DNA from: Robiginitomaculum sp. | GTDB lineage: Bacteria; Pseudomonadota; Alphaproteobacteria; Caulobacterales; Maricaulaceae | DNA: 64,000 nt | Direction: 5' to 3' | Assembly: GCA_021776515.1 (NCBI GenBank) | Contig: JAJFFS010000016.1 | Location: forward strand, 1-64,000 | In this document: piece by piece, positions 53,377-61,705 of the stretch | Position numbering within the stretch: the first letter of the stretch is position 1 | How the letters are laid out: the number at the start of each line of letters is the position of its first letter | Notes under the pieces: model-generated | Database searches by the model: none | Told to the model about the DNA's origin: nothing | Seen by the model: only the letters and a program-made list of their open reading frames with translations | Translations under genes and position numbers: made by a program

Positions 53377-55665
53377 GTGCCTGAAGCTCAAAAAATATCT
53401 GATCTGGCGCGGGCTCGTGTGCCTGTCGGTCCGGCCCCATATCTGGAAGGCTTGAACCCTGAACAGCGCGAAGCGGTCGAGGCACTGGACGGCCCTGTGC
53501 TGGTGTTGGCCGGGGCCGGGACCGGAAAAACCCGGGTGCTGACCACGCGGCTGGCGCATATTTTGAACATGGGCAAAGCTAATCCGTGGGAAATTCTCTG
53601 CGTTACCTTTACCAACAAGGCGGCGCGGGAAATGCGCGTACGTGTTGGCTCACTGATTGGTGATGCGGTTGAGCGGCTGCAATGGCTAGGTACATTTCAC
53701 TCAATTTCAGCGCAGATTTTACGTCGCCATGCTGAATTGGTGGGGTTGAGGTCTTCGTTTTCCATTCTGGATACAGACGACCAGTTACGCCTGTTAAAGC
53801 AGGTGATTGCCGCAGAAAACATTGATGAAAAGCGCTGGACGGCACGGCATCTGGCATCATTGATTGATAACTGGAAAAACCGTGGCCTCGGCCCGGATAA
53901 AGTTACCGTGCAGGATGGTTACAGTTTTGCAAATGGCAAAGGGGCAAAGCTGTACGAGGTTTATCAAGAGCGGTTAAAGGTTCTGAATGCCTGTGATTTT
54001 GGCGATTTGTTATTGCACACGCTGAATATTTTTCTGAACCATGAAGATGTACTGGCCCAATACCACCGCCGGTTTCGGTATTTACTGGTGGATGAGTATC
54101 AGGACACCAATGTGGCGCAATATTTGTGGCTGCGCTTGTTGGCGCGCGGATCGGCCAATTTGTGTGTGGTGGGCGATGATGATCAGTCCATCTATGGCTG
54201 GCGTGGTGCCGAAGTTGACAATATTTTGCGTTTCGAGAAGGATTTTCCGGGCGCAAAAGTCGTGCGATTGGAACGCAATTACCGCTCCACGATGCACATA
54301 TTGGCTGCCGCGTCCGGGTTGATTGCCGCCAATAAAGGCCGCCTTGGCAAAACGCTGTGGACCGGTGATGAGGGCGGCGAAAAAGTGCAGGTGCGCGGTG
54401 TATGGGATGGCGAAGCCGAAGCCCGTGCCGCGTGCGAGGAAATAGAAAACTGGCACTCAAAAGATGGTGCGTATACTGACTGCGCCGTTCTGGTGCGGGC
54501 CTCCTGGCAAATGCGTGCTTTTGAGGAACGCTTTATTGCGCTTGGCTTGCCATACAGGGTTGTGGGCGGGCCCCGGTTTTTTGAACGTGCGGAAATTCGT
54601 GATGCCCATGCTTATCTTCGTGCGGTGCGTTCTGACGCCGATGATCTGGCACTTGAGCGTATTATCAATGTGCCCAAGCGCGGCATTGGTGCGACCAGTG
54701 TTCAAAAACTGCAAATCGCTGCGCGGACTATGGGTGTCCCCTTGGCTGAGGCTTGTCGTCACATAATCGCCACCGATGAAATTGGCGGCAAAGCCCGCAC
54801 GGGTCTGCGCATGTTACTGGGCGACATTGATCGCTGGCGCCTTATGGCGGAAAGTCTGCCTCATGGTGAGCTGACCGAGATTATTCTGGACGAAAGTGGC
54901 TATACCGCCATGTGGCGCGCCGATAAAAGCCCACAGGCCGAAGGGCGGCTGGATAACCTTAAAGAGCTGGTACAGGCTATGGGCGCGTTTGATACGCTGG
55001 AAGCCTATCTTGAACATGTCTCGTTAGTTTCCGAGCTGGATGTAAAGAACGAAAATGATGACCAGATCAGCCTGATGACTTTGCATGCGGCCAAGGGACT
55101 GGAGTTTCCGTTGGTTATTCTGCCCGGCTGGGAGGAAAGCGTATTTCCCTCGCAACGGTCACTTGATGAGGGTGGTACGTCGGCCCTCGAAGAAGAGCGC
55201 CGTCTTGCCTATGTGGGCCTGACCCGGGCGCGAAAACAGGCGATTATTTATTTTGCAGCAAACCGGCAGATTTACGGGCGCTGGCAAAGTGTTTTGCCTT
55301 CGCGTTTTGTTGATGAATTGCCCCCTGCGCATGTAGAAGCCTGTGCTGATACGGGGTATTACAATCAAATTGGCAATGATACCGCTGGCGATGGTTGTGA
55401 GGATGCGAGGTCAACCTATAACAGTCCTGGCTGGGCACGGTATCAGGCCAAAAAAGATAATGTACGCAGCAAAACCATTGAGGGTTCAGCCCGGCGAATG
55501 CCGTCTGAAAAGCAGAGCTCAAACGGATTAAAAGAAGGCGTGCGTATTTTTCACCAAAAGTTCGGTTATGGGCGTATTACCCGGTTGGACGGTGATAAAT
55601 TGACTGTTAGTTTTGAAAAGGCCGGGACCAAAAAGGTTATGGCCGGATTTGTTGATAAGGCCTGA
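53377..55665 (+). CDS. uvrD: ATP-dependent DNA helicase UvrD/PcrA
   Basis: The 762-residue SF1A helicase unwinds DNA 3' to 5' in excision and mismatch repair. It has motif I GAGTGKTRVL (about 47-56), Ia FTNKAAREM, II VDEYQDTN, III GDDDQSIYGWRGA, IV VRLERNYRS, V LMTLHAAKGLEF and VI VGLTRARK. A C-terminal Tudor-like domain (FHQKFGYGRITRLDGDKLTVSFEKAGTKKV) is typical of UvrD/PcrA. Start is GTG at 53377. Confidence 0.96.
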   Translation: MPEAQKISDLARARVPVGPAPYLEGLNPEQREAVEALDGPVLVLAGAGTGKTRVLTTRLAHILNMGKANPWEILCVTFTNKAAREMRVRVGSLIGDAVERLQWLGTFHSISAQILRRHAELVGLRSSFSILDTDDQLRLLKQVIAAENIDEKRWTARHLASLIDNWKNRGLGPDKVTVQDGYSFANGKGAKLYEVYQERLKVLNACDFGDLLLHTLNIFLNHEDVLAQYHRRFRYLLVDEYQDTNVAQYLWLRLLARGSANLCVVGDDDQSIYGWRGAEVDNILRFEKDFPGAKVVRLERNYRSTMHILAAASGLIAANKGRLGKTLWTGDEGGEKVQVRGVWDGEAEARAACEEIENWHSKDGAYTDCAVLVRASWQMRAFEERFIALGLPYRVVGGPRFFERAEIRDAHAYLRAVRSDADDLALERIINVPKRGIGATSVQKLQIAARTMGVPLAEACRHIIATDEIGGKARTGLRMLLGDIDRWRLMAESLPHGELTEIILDESGYTAMWRADKSPQAEGRLDNLKELVQAMGAFDTLEAYLEHVSLVSELDVKNENDDQISLMTLHAAKGLEFPLVILPGWEESVFPSQRSLDEGGTSALEEERRLAYVGLTRARKQAIIYFAANRQIYGRWQSVLPSRFVDELPPAHVEACADTGYYNQIGNDTAGDGCEDARSTYNSPGWARYQAKKDNVRSKTIEGSARRMPSEKQSSNGLKEGVRIFHQKFGYGRITRLDGDKLTVSFEKAGTKKVMAGFVDKA

Positions 55666-55695
55666 ATTGTTATTTCAAAAGAAAAGGGAAGAAAA

Positions 55696-56001
55696 ATGAT
55701 TATTGTTGGTGGTTACATAGATATGGAAAACGAGGCTGAAATTGCCAGCGTGATGGACGCGGGTAATACAATGGTTGCCGCAACGCTAAAAGAGACCGGC
55801 TGCGTGGATTATTGCTTTGCCATCGATATTGGCAACCCAACACGCATCCGTTTGTTTGAGGTGTGGATCGATCAGGCAGCATTGGATGCACATATGCAAA
55901 CGCCGCACATGGCTGTCTTTATGGAGGCGATTATGGGTGCCAAACGCGCCGGTGCCAGCGTCAGTGCCTATCAGGCCAGCGGCGCGACAAAACTGATGTA
56001 A
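55696..56001 (+). CDS. Antibiotic biosynthesis monooxygenase (ABM) domain protein
   Basis: The 101-residue single-domain protein has the ferredoxin-like ABM fold: IIVGGYIDMENEAEIASVM, TGCVDYCFAIDI and FEVWIDQAALDAHMQTPHM. Relatives such as YgiN act on quinols. A GGGAAGAAAA site precedes the ATG. It follows uvrD by 30 bases. Confidence 0.82.
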   Translation: MIIVGGYIDMENEAEIASVMDAGNTMVAATLKETGCVDYCFAIDIGNPTRIRLFEVWIDQAALDAHMQTPHMAVFMEAIMGAKRAGASVSAYQASGATKLM

Positions 56002-56032
56002 GGCAGTTTTCTCAACAAATTGCAGGCATAAG

Positions 56033-56100
56033 GTCATACCGGCGCAGGCCGGTATCCAGAATGGCATCACCACTGGATTCCGGATCAAGCCTGAAATGAC
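56033..56100. repeat. Short palindromic repeats (ATACCGG / ATTCCGG family)
   Basis: The gap between the ABM gene and the TipF-like gene contains ATACCGGCGCAGGCCGGTAT (56036-56055), a near-perfect palindrome, and then CTGGATTCCGGATC...AATGAC (56073-56100). The second half resembles the element at 44097-44121. Confidence 0.7.
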
Positions 56101-56118
56101 AATGAGGGATGATGTTGG

Positions 56119-57357
56119 CTATACCGCGATTTTGAAAGTGTCTTCGGTTTCGGCCAGAAACTCTTCGCGGATAGGGCTTGGCGGACCAAACAAATGGCCC
56201 TGTGCATAGCCGATATCGAGGTCAATAAGCTCGACGACACTGACCTCGTCCTCAATCTTCTCGCCGATAAGCTCTATGCCATGGTGGGCAAGATAGCGCG
56301 AAATATCAGCAATTTGAATATCCGGCGCAGCAGGCAGGGCGGCACCAGGCGCGGCTTTGACTGCCGCAAGCAGTAAATCGGCCGATGCCTTGAAAAATTT
56401 CACACCGGCGCGCTGCATGTCTCTGGCATCAAAGTTGAGGTTTTCAACCTTGTCGATGGAAAAGCGAAAGCCAAAATCGGCAAGGCGGGCCATGTTACGC
56501 GCCTCCACCATGCCACGTTCCTCGAAGTCCTTTTGCCCAATTTCAAAGACCACAGAACCGGCAAGGTCTGCATTCTGGCGCATGAAATCAAGAAATTGCG
56601 GGAAGAATATTTCATCTTTAAGTGATAATGGCGAGATATTGCAGACCATACCAATTTGACGATCTTTTTCGGTCAGGCGCCGGACAATTTGCACACAGCG
56701 GAACAACAACAGGTTATCAACAACAGTCATTAACCCCGCAGATTCGGCTACTTTCATAAACTCTGCGGGCATGATGACGTTGCCATCCTGATCACGCAGT
56801 CTGGTGAAACTTTCGTAAAAATAAGTTTTTCGTTGGGGCAGGGATACGATGGGCTGTAAATGCAGCTCCACCCGTCCTGCTTCAAGTGCCTCGCGGACCA
56901 ATGTCAGTAATACATGACGGTCATTGGCCTCCGATGGCTCCAATGTGGGCGTCGCGGCCATACGGGCTGCCTCGGTAATGCGTGTGGAAAATGTACCCTC
57001 CATTTTGGCGATAACGCCTTCAAGGGCCTGAACTTCTGATACGATAACCTCGTTTCGCCGCACAGCTTCTTCATCGACGGCCTCGGCCAGTGTATTCAAT
57101 TCTTTATGAATAGCAGACATTTCAGAGGTGAGGGCGATGTTGACCTTGCGCAGGGTTTCTACCCGTTTTTCCAGTCGGGCATGCTTGCTGGCGCGAACGA
57201 TAATCGAGTGAACATGCATGCCTGCCAGAAAGATTAATGCGCCAACAAGTGTAGCGATAGAGGGCGTTACCTCCATGAAACGGACCATTGCCAAAGAAGA
57301 CACAGCCGCGCTCATGGCATAAAGCGCAAAAAACAAAAATTCTGCTAATCGACTCAT
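56119..57357 (-). CDS. TipF-like degenerate EAL-domain protein
   Basis: The 412-residue protein has two N-terminal membrane helices (about 5-24 and 33-52), a coiled coil (about 58-125) and a C-terminal EAL-like domain. The motif itself is ESF (182-184, after LHLQPIVS) and the metal-binding DDFGTG is replaced by SIDKVEN, so phosphodiesterase activity is unlikely. This layout matches TipF, the c-di-GMP effector that positions the flagellum in Caulobacter. The ATG at 57357 is chosen over the TTG upstream at 57414. Confidence 0.72.
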   Translation of the reverse strand: MSRLAEFLFFALYAMSAAVSSLAMVRFMEVTPSIATLVGALIFLAGMHVHSIIVRASKHARLEKRVETLRKVNIALTSEMSAIHKELNTLAEAVDEEAVRRNEVIVSEVQALEGVIAKMEGTFSTRITEAARMAATPTLEPSEANDRHVLLTLVREALEAGRVELHLQPIVSLPQRKTYFYESFTRLRDQDGNVIMPAEFMKVAESAGLMTVVDNLLLFRCVQIVRRLTEKDRQIGMVCNISPLSLKDEIFFPQFLDFMRQNADLAGSVVFEIGQKDFEERGMVEARNMARLADFGFRFSIDKVENLNFDARDMQRAGVKFFKASADLLLAAVKAAPGAALPAAPDIQIADISRYLAHHGIELIGEKIEDEVSVVELIDLDIGYAQGHLFGPPSPIREEFLAETEDTFKIAV

Positions 57358-57489
57358 ATGGTCTGCACACCCGCTACATACATAGGTCAAAAATCGCCCA
57401 TTTATGGTTTCCAAGACGTTAATCTTTGCCCCATGTGTGGTGATTCTTCATGCGAGTATCTTCTCATTTACCAGTTTTATGCCTATATT

Positions 57490-57830
57490 GAGTTTGTCCC
57501 TTGTGGACTATGGCGATAAACGCGCGTGACATAACTGGACCGGACCCGGGGGCGGTACCCGGCGGCTCCACCATTTTCCCCTCCTCGCAATGTAAATTGT
57601 CGGGGGAGAAGTTGATGGGGCCGAAACAGGATCGACGGACGGCTAAAGACGTTAGCTTTTGCTCGGGTGAGGCCCGTTACAGGCTCAATTGCAAGAGTTG
57701 ATAATGACAACTTTGCTCATGAGACCGCTCTCGCTGCTTAAAGCAGTGCGAGTGAGCTCGCTTTAACTCCTTGGCACAATGAGCGCCAAGGCGGGGTTCG
57801 GAGGCACCTGGCAACAGAAGCCTCCACTTT
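57490..57830 (+). ncRNA. ssrA: Two-piece (circularly permuted) tmRNA
   Basis: tmRNA rescues stalled ribosomes and tags the product for proteolysis. The acceptor piece comes first and ends at 57573 in GGCGGCTCCACCA, with a T-arm CCGGG-GGCGGTA-CCCGG. An excised spacer (57574-57616) follows, then the coding piece starting GGGGCCGA at 57617. GGGGCC pairs with GGCTCC and includes the G3-U70 wobble for alanine charging. The tag reads ARVDNDNFAHETALAA from GCA at 57691 to TAA at 57739-57741. Outer ends are approximate. The sspB gene follows at once. Confidence 0.9.
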
Positions 57831-57953
57831 TTTACACCTTCTAATACCTCCCTTACTCGCTCAAGGCGAAGCACATGTGCCTATATGGGGAGTGTGATTG
57901 ACCTTGGTCGGGCAGGGGGGTACTCAAGGCTTGAGGGAAACGGGGAGTAACCA

Positions 57954-58433
57954 GTGCCAAAAGATTTAATGCGCTATGACCTGCTTGCACAAGAAGCTTT
58001 GCGTGGCGTTGTTCGTGCAGCTGTTGTACGAGCAGCAGAAGGGGGGCTTCCCGGCAGCCACCATTTTTATATCACTTTTCGCACCCATTATCCTGGCGCC
58101 AATATTGATGAGCAATTGCTCGAAAAGTACCCTGAAGAAATAACCATTGTTCTAGAGCACCAGTTCTGGGACCTGGCTTCGCTGGATGATGCTTTTGAGG
58201 TCACATTAAGTTTTGGTGGCGCGCCGAAATATATCAAGGTTCCCTATGCTGCTGTGACCAGTTTCCACGATCCTGCCGTTGGGTTTGGGTTAAAGTTTGA
58301 TATGGGCGGTCCTGACGCTTTACCCGCAACCGCGAATGAGGCAGCCGTTTCATCAGCAGATGATGAAACTGACGATGATAAAGCCGATGTGGCTGGTGAA
58401 GTTGTCAATCTGGATGCGTTTCGTCGCAAGTAA
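57954..58433 (+). CDS. sspB: ClpXP adaptor SspB (alpha type)
   Basis: SspB binds the ssrA tag and delivers tagged proteins to ClpXP. The 159-residue protein has the alphaproteobacterial SspB core: YDLLAQEALRGVVR, HHFYITFRTHYPGANID, ITIVLEHQFWDL and GGAPKYIKVPYAAVTSF. The C-terminus is a flexible acidic linker ending VNLDAFRRK, where a ClpX-binding tail is expected. The start is GTG with a GGGGAG site. It lies about 120 bases downstream of ssrA, an apt pairing. Confidence 0.92.
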   Translation: MPKDLMRYDLLAQEALRGVVRAAVVRAAEGGLPGSHHFYITFRTHYPGANIDEQLLEKYPEEITIVLEHQFWDLASLDDAFEVTLSFGGAPKYIKVPYAAVTSFHDPAVGFGLKFDMGGPDALPATANEAAVSSADDETDDDKADVAGEVVNLDAFRRK

Positions 58434-58544
58434 GTGTAAACCACCATCTGAAAACGTACATATATCTAATCTCCACCATCTGAGTACGGCTCTTGCCCTG
58501 CCAGGCGTGTTATGCGCGAATAACTCCTTAACAGGAGATTCGCT

Positions 58545-59936
58545 ATGGCTGATATGCGCACAGAAACAGACAGCTTTGGCCCGTTAAAGGTGCCATCTGA
58601 CAAGTATTGGGGCGCACAGACGGCGCGATCCTTGATGAATTTTGACATTGGCGACGAGACCATGCCAGTACCATTAGTGTGCGCCTTGGGGATTATCAAA
58701 CTTGCCGCTGCGCAGACAAATCACGCACTGGATAACCTTGAGACAGATATAAAGAATGCCATTGTTAAAGCCGCGCAGGACGTTGTTGATGGCAAGCTGG
58801 ATGATAACTTCCCCTTGCGCGTTTGGCAGACAGGTTCAGGCACCCAGAGCAATATGAATGCCAATGAGGTTATTGCCAACCGGGCGATTGAAATCATGGG
58901 CGGTGTTATTGGCTCCAAGGACCCGGTCCACCCCAACGACCATGTCAACCGCAGTCAATCCTCCAATGATACGTTCCCGACGGCCATGCATATTGCGGCT
59001 GCCATGCAGATCAATGACTACCTGATCCCGGCGCTGGAACATTTGCATAATGCGCTTGATGCCAAAGCCAAAAAATTTGACAACATTATCAAGAACGGTC
59101 GCACACACACACAAGATGCAACCCCCCTGACGCTAGGTCAGGAGTTTTCCGGCTATGCGATGCAAATTGAACTTGGTATTGGTCGTGCCAGGCAAGCCCT
59201 TGGTGAACTGTTGCCGCTGGCACAGGGGGGGACGGCGGTAGGAACTGGCCTGAATGCCAAACCTGGTTTTGCACTCATGTTTGCCCAAAAAGTTAGCGCT
59301 ATTACCAATATAGCTTTTGTCACGGCCCCCAATAAGTTCGAGGCCCTGGCAGCCAGTGATGCTTATGTTGCAGCCCATGGTGGACTTGGTACGATTGCCG
59401 CGTCTTTGTTCAAGATTGCCAATGATATTCGCTTTTTGGGTTCTGGCCCACGAGGTGGATTGGGCGAGTTGATTTTGCCCGCCAACGAGCCAGGTTCGTC
59501 GATCATGCCGGGCAAGGTCAACCCCACCCAGTCAGAGGCACTGACCATGGTGTGCGCCCAGGTTATGGGCAACCAAACAACAATAAGTATGGCGGGTAGT
59601 CAGGGGCATTTCGAGCTGAATGTCTACCGCCCGGTTATGGCACTGAACATGTTGCAATCCATACGCCTTTTGGGTGATGCGGCGCGCTCTTTTACGGATA
59701 ATTGCATCGTTGGCATAAAAGCAGATGAAGAACGTATTGATGAATTGATGCGCCGGTCGCTCATGCTGGTCACCGCACTGGCACCCAAAATAGGCTATGA
59801 CAATGCTACCAAAGTCGCCAAAACAGCTCACATCAATGGCACGACTTTGCGCGAGGAAGCCTTGCGTATGGAGTTTGTTACCGGTGAAGAGTTTGACGCC
59901 ATCGTGCGTCCGGAAAACATGATCGCCCCAGCCTAA
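58545..59936 (+). CDS. fumC: Fumarate hydratase class II
   Basis: FumC hydrates fumarate to malate in the TCA cycle without an iron-sulfur cluster. The 463-residue protein has [10 protein letters not shown] (about 97-106), [10 protein letters not shown] (about 138-147), and the signature [13 protein letters not shown] (about 317-329), with the catalytic histidine in [10 protein letters not shown]. An AGGAG site precedes the ATG. Confidence 0.96.
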   Translation: MADMRTETDSFGPLKVPSDKYWGAQTARSLMNFDIGDETMPVPLVCALGIIKLAAAQTNHALDNLETDIKNAIVKAAQDVVDGKLDDNFPLRVWQTGSGTQSNMNANEVIANRAIEIMGGVIGSKDPVHPNDHVNRSQSSNDTFPTAMHIAAAMQINDYLIPALEHLHNALDAKAKKFDNIIKNGRTHTQDATPLTLGQEFSGYAMQIELGIGRARQALGELLPLAQGGTAVGTGLNAKPGFALMFAQKVSAITNIAFVTAPNKFEALAASDAYVAAHGGLGTIAASLFKIANDIRFLGSGPRGGLGELILPANEPGSSIMPGKVNPTQSEALTMVCAQVMGNQTTISMAGSQGHFELNVYRPVMALNMLQSIRLLGDAARSFTDNCIVGIKADEERIDELMRRSLMLVTALAPKIGYDNATKVAKTAHINGTTLREEALRMEFVTGEEFDAIVRPENMIAPA

Positions 59937-60059
59937 CAACCAATAAGACTCCGGCATTTCCTGTTTCTCAGTGGCGACCTCACATATCGATATGGCACGT
60001 CAGGGCTACAAAATACTATTTTGTCAATGACGACCTTCGATTTGAGAATAAGAACGTCA

Positions 60060-60136
60060 TGGTGATCCCGGCGCGATTCGAACGCGCGACCCCCAGATTA
60101 GGAATCTGGTGCTCTATCCAACTGAGCTACGGGACC
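60060..60136 (-). tRNA. tRNA-Arg (anticodon CCT)
   Basis: Read on the minus strand, the gene starts GGTCCCGTAGCTCAG and ends CGGGATCACCA. The seven-base acceptor GGUCCCG pairs with CGGGAUC, the anticodon loop is TTCCTAA inside CCAGA/TCTGG, and the T-arm reads GCGCGTTCGAATCGCGC. The CCA end is encoded. The anticodon CCT reads AGG. It marks the left side of the 60.2-63.5 kb island. Confidence 0.97.
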
Positions 60137-60238
60137 ATATTGATCCGGGCTATTGCCCGGCAGTTATATAAGTAACCTTTTTCGGTTTATCAGAGTGAAG
60201 AAAGTCAGACCAGAGGAAAATAGAGTAAAGCGTATAAC

Positions 60239-60275
60239 AAAAAAAATGGTGCCTAGACACGGAAACCTCGAACCA
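60239..60275. repeat. Candidate att site / tRNA 3'-end remnant (left)
   Basis: AAAAAAAATGGTGC (60239-60252) is identical to the bases at 63539-63552, where TGGTGC is the 3' end of tRNA-Leu. Here it is followed by CTAGACACGGAAACCTCGAACC, which recalls a tRNA 3' half (CTCGAACC occurs in both) but does not fold as a T-arm. It is therefore read as a degenerate copy of the tRNA-Leu end left by integration. Confidence 0.5.
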
Positions 60276-60315
60276 GTTTTGGGAGGAATTGGAGGGATAG
60301 GATAAAATTTTAGAT

Positions 60316-60368
60316 GGTTGATAAATCTCTTTTTATTAATCAATAAACCGTGTAATATGATTGATAAA
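60316..60368. promoter_or_regulatory. AT-rich repeated motif upstream of the Fic gene
   Basis: TTGATAAA occurs at 60318-60325 and 60361-60368, and between them TTTATTAATCAATAAA (60332-60347) has inverted TTTATT/AATAAA halves. The spacing suggests an operator for the Fic gene, but no regulator is encoded beside it. Confidence 0.3.
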
Positions 60369-60385
60369 CAGGGGTTTTATCGATC

Positions 60386-61501
60386 ATGAAGTGGAATTGG
60401 CAACATTCAGACTGGCCAGAGTTTATCTGGGACAAGGAGGCGCTTTCCGGGCGTGCCTCGCAATTTCTTGAACAGGCAGGTCTTTTAGTTGGCGTATCGC
60501 AGCATTTTTGCAGACAAGATCGCCTTGAATTAACGATTGAGTTAATGAGTATGGAGGCTTTGGACAGCTCAAGCATTGAGGGCGAAGTGCTTGACCGGAA
60601 AAGTGTCCAATCCTCTATTCAAAAAGCCCTCGGTTTAAATGTCGATCCACAACATAACCGGCCTGCCGAATCGGGTATGGCAGAAATGATGGTTGATCTG
60701 TTTCAATCGACGGAACAGCCTTTAACTCATGAACAGCTTCATTCGTGGCATGCGATGGTCATGAAGGGGCGGCGCGATATAGATCAAGTTGGTGATTATC
60801 GCATAGATAACGGCCCTATGCAGATTGTTTCTGGTGCCATTTATGACCCTAAAGTACATTACGAAGCCCCACCATCACACCGCGTACCAAAAGAAATGGA
60901 CGCATTTATCTCATGGTTTAATCAAACCTCCCCCAATAGCGAGACGCCTCTTAATCCACTCGTGCGATCTGGTATTGCGCATCTTTGGTTTGAATCAATC
61001 CATCCTTTTGAGGACGGGAACGGTCGCATTGGTCGTGCTTTGGCTGAAAAAGTGCTGGCGCAAGGCCGTAACAAGCCAGTTATAACCTCTTTGGCAAGCG
61101 TACTCTTGAGACACCGCAAGGATTATTACAATGCGCTGCAACAAGCCAGCCAGAGCTTGAACATTGATACATGGTTGGGATGGTTTGCGGATTGCATTTT
61201 AGAAGCGCAAACGCGAAGCCATCAATATATAGAATTTTTATTTGCTAAAGTGCATTTACTTGATCGCCTGAGAGGTCAAATGAATGCACGGCAGGAAAAG
61301 GCATTATTGCGGATGTTTGCCGAGGGTATAGACGGCTTTAAAGGCGGATTAAGCGCCAAGAATTACATGGCAATCACGGGTGCTCCTTCTGCAACAACGA
61401 CACGTGATCTTGGTGATCTTGTAAAAAAGGGTGCGCTAATAAGGCAGGGTGAACGTAAATCAACGCGCTATTATCTTAACCTTGCAGATATACGTCATTA
61501 A
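60386..61501 (+). CDS. Fic-domain protein with N-terminal DUF4172-like region
   Basis: Fic proteins transfer AMP (or related groups) to target side chains. The 371-residue protein has the full motif HPFEDGNGRIGR starting at H206. The N-terminal part begins KWNWQHSDWPEF, matching DUF4172, and carries SSSIEG (61-66), which fits the inhibitory S/T-x3-E-G/N helix placed before the Fic core (class II autoinhibition). A winged-helix-like C-terminus (GAPSATTTRDLGDLVKKGAL) follows. AGGGG precedes the ATG. It lies in the tRNA-bounded island and has no separate antitoxin. Confidence 0.88.
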   Translation: MKWNWQHSDWPEFIWDKEALSGRASQFLEQAGLLVGVSQHFCRQDRLELTIELMSMEALDSSSIEGEVLDRKSVQSSIQKALGLNVDPQHNRPAESGMAEMMVDLFQSTEQPLTHEQLHSWHAMVMKGRRDIDQVGDYRIDNGPMQIVSGAIYDPKVHYEAPPSHRVPKEMDAFISWFNQTSPNSETPLNPLVRSGIAHLWFESIHPFEDGNGRIGRALAEKVLAQGRNKPVITSLASVLLRHRKDYYNALQQASQSLNIDTWLGWFADCILEAQTRSHQYIEFLFAKVHLLDRLRGQMNARQEKALLRMFAEGIDGFKGGLSAKNYMAITGAPSATTTRDLGDLVKKGALIRQGERKSTRYYLNLADIRH

Positions 61502-61520
61502 ACGATCTAATTAGAACCTA

Positions 61521-61571
61521 AAATCCATTGTAAAATCAATATGATGTGTGTTTTAAGAAAGTGATGGTGCC
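61521..61571. repeat. Imperfect direct repeat after the Fic gene
   Basis: The stretch containing TAAAATCAATAT (61531-61542) and ending ATGGTGC (61564-61570) resembles 63506-63552, where the same TAAAATCAATAT (63516-63527) precedes the tRNA-Leu end ATGGTGC. Most bases between agree allowing a few changes and a 3-base gap. It could be an internal att-type copy that splits the island into two units. Confidence 0.5.
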
Positions 61572-61705
61572 CCATAGAGAGCATATATGGACATTGGGTT
61601 AATGTGGCTTAATTATAACCATTCGTTATCTCGGCCCACGTGGCAATGCGGCTCGCCACAGATCACCTTTCGCAACACTACATACACCATTAGTCCACGT
61701 TGGGT

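Noticed and set aside
53903-54460. 185-codon minus-strand open frame inside uvrD
   Set aside because: Antisense shadow of a well-supported helicase; composition is Arg/His/Pro-rich without motifs.
60247-60275. A complete tRNA gene left of the Fic gene
   Set aside because: TGGTGC and CTCGAACC resemble a tRNA 3' end, but the T-stem does not pair and no acceptor or anticodon arm follows, so only a remnant is plausible.
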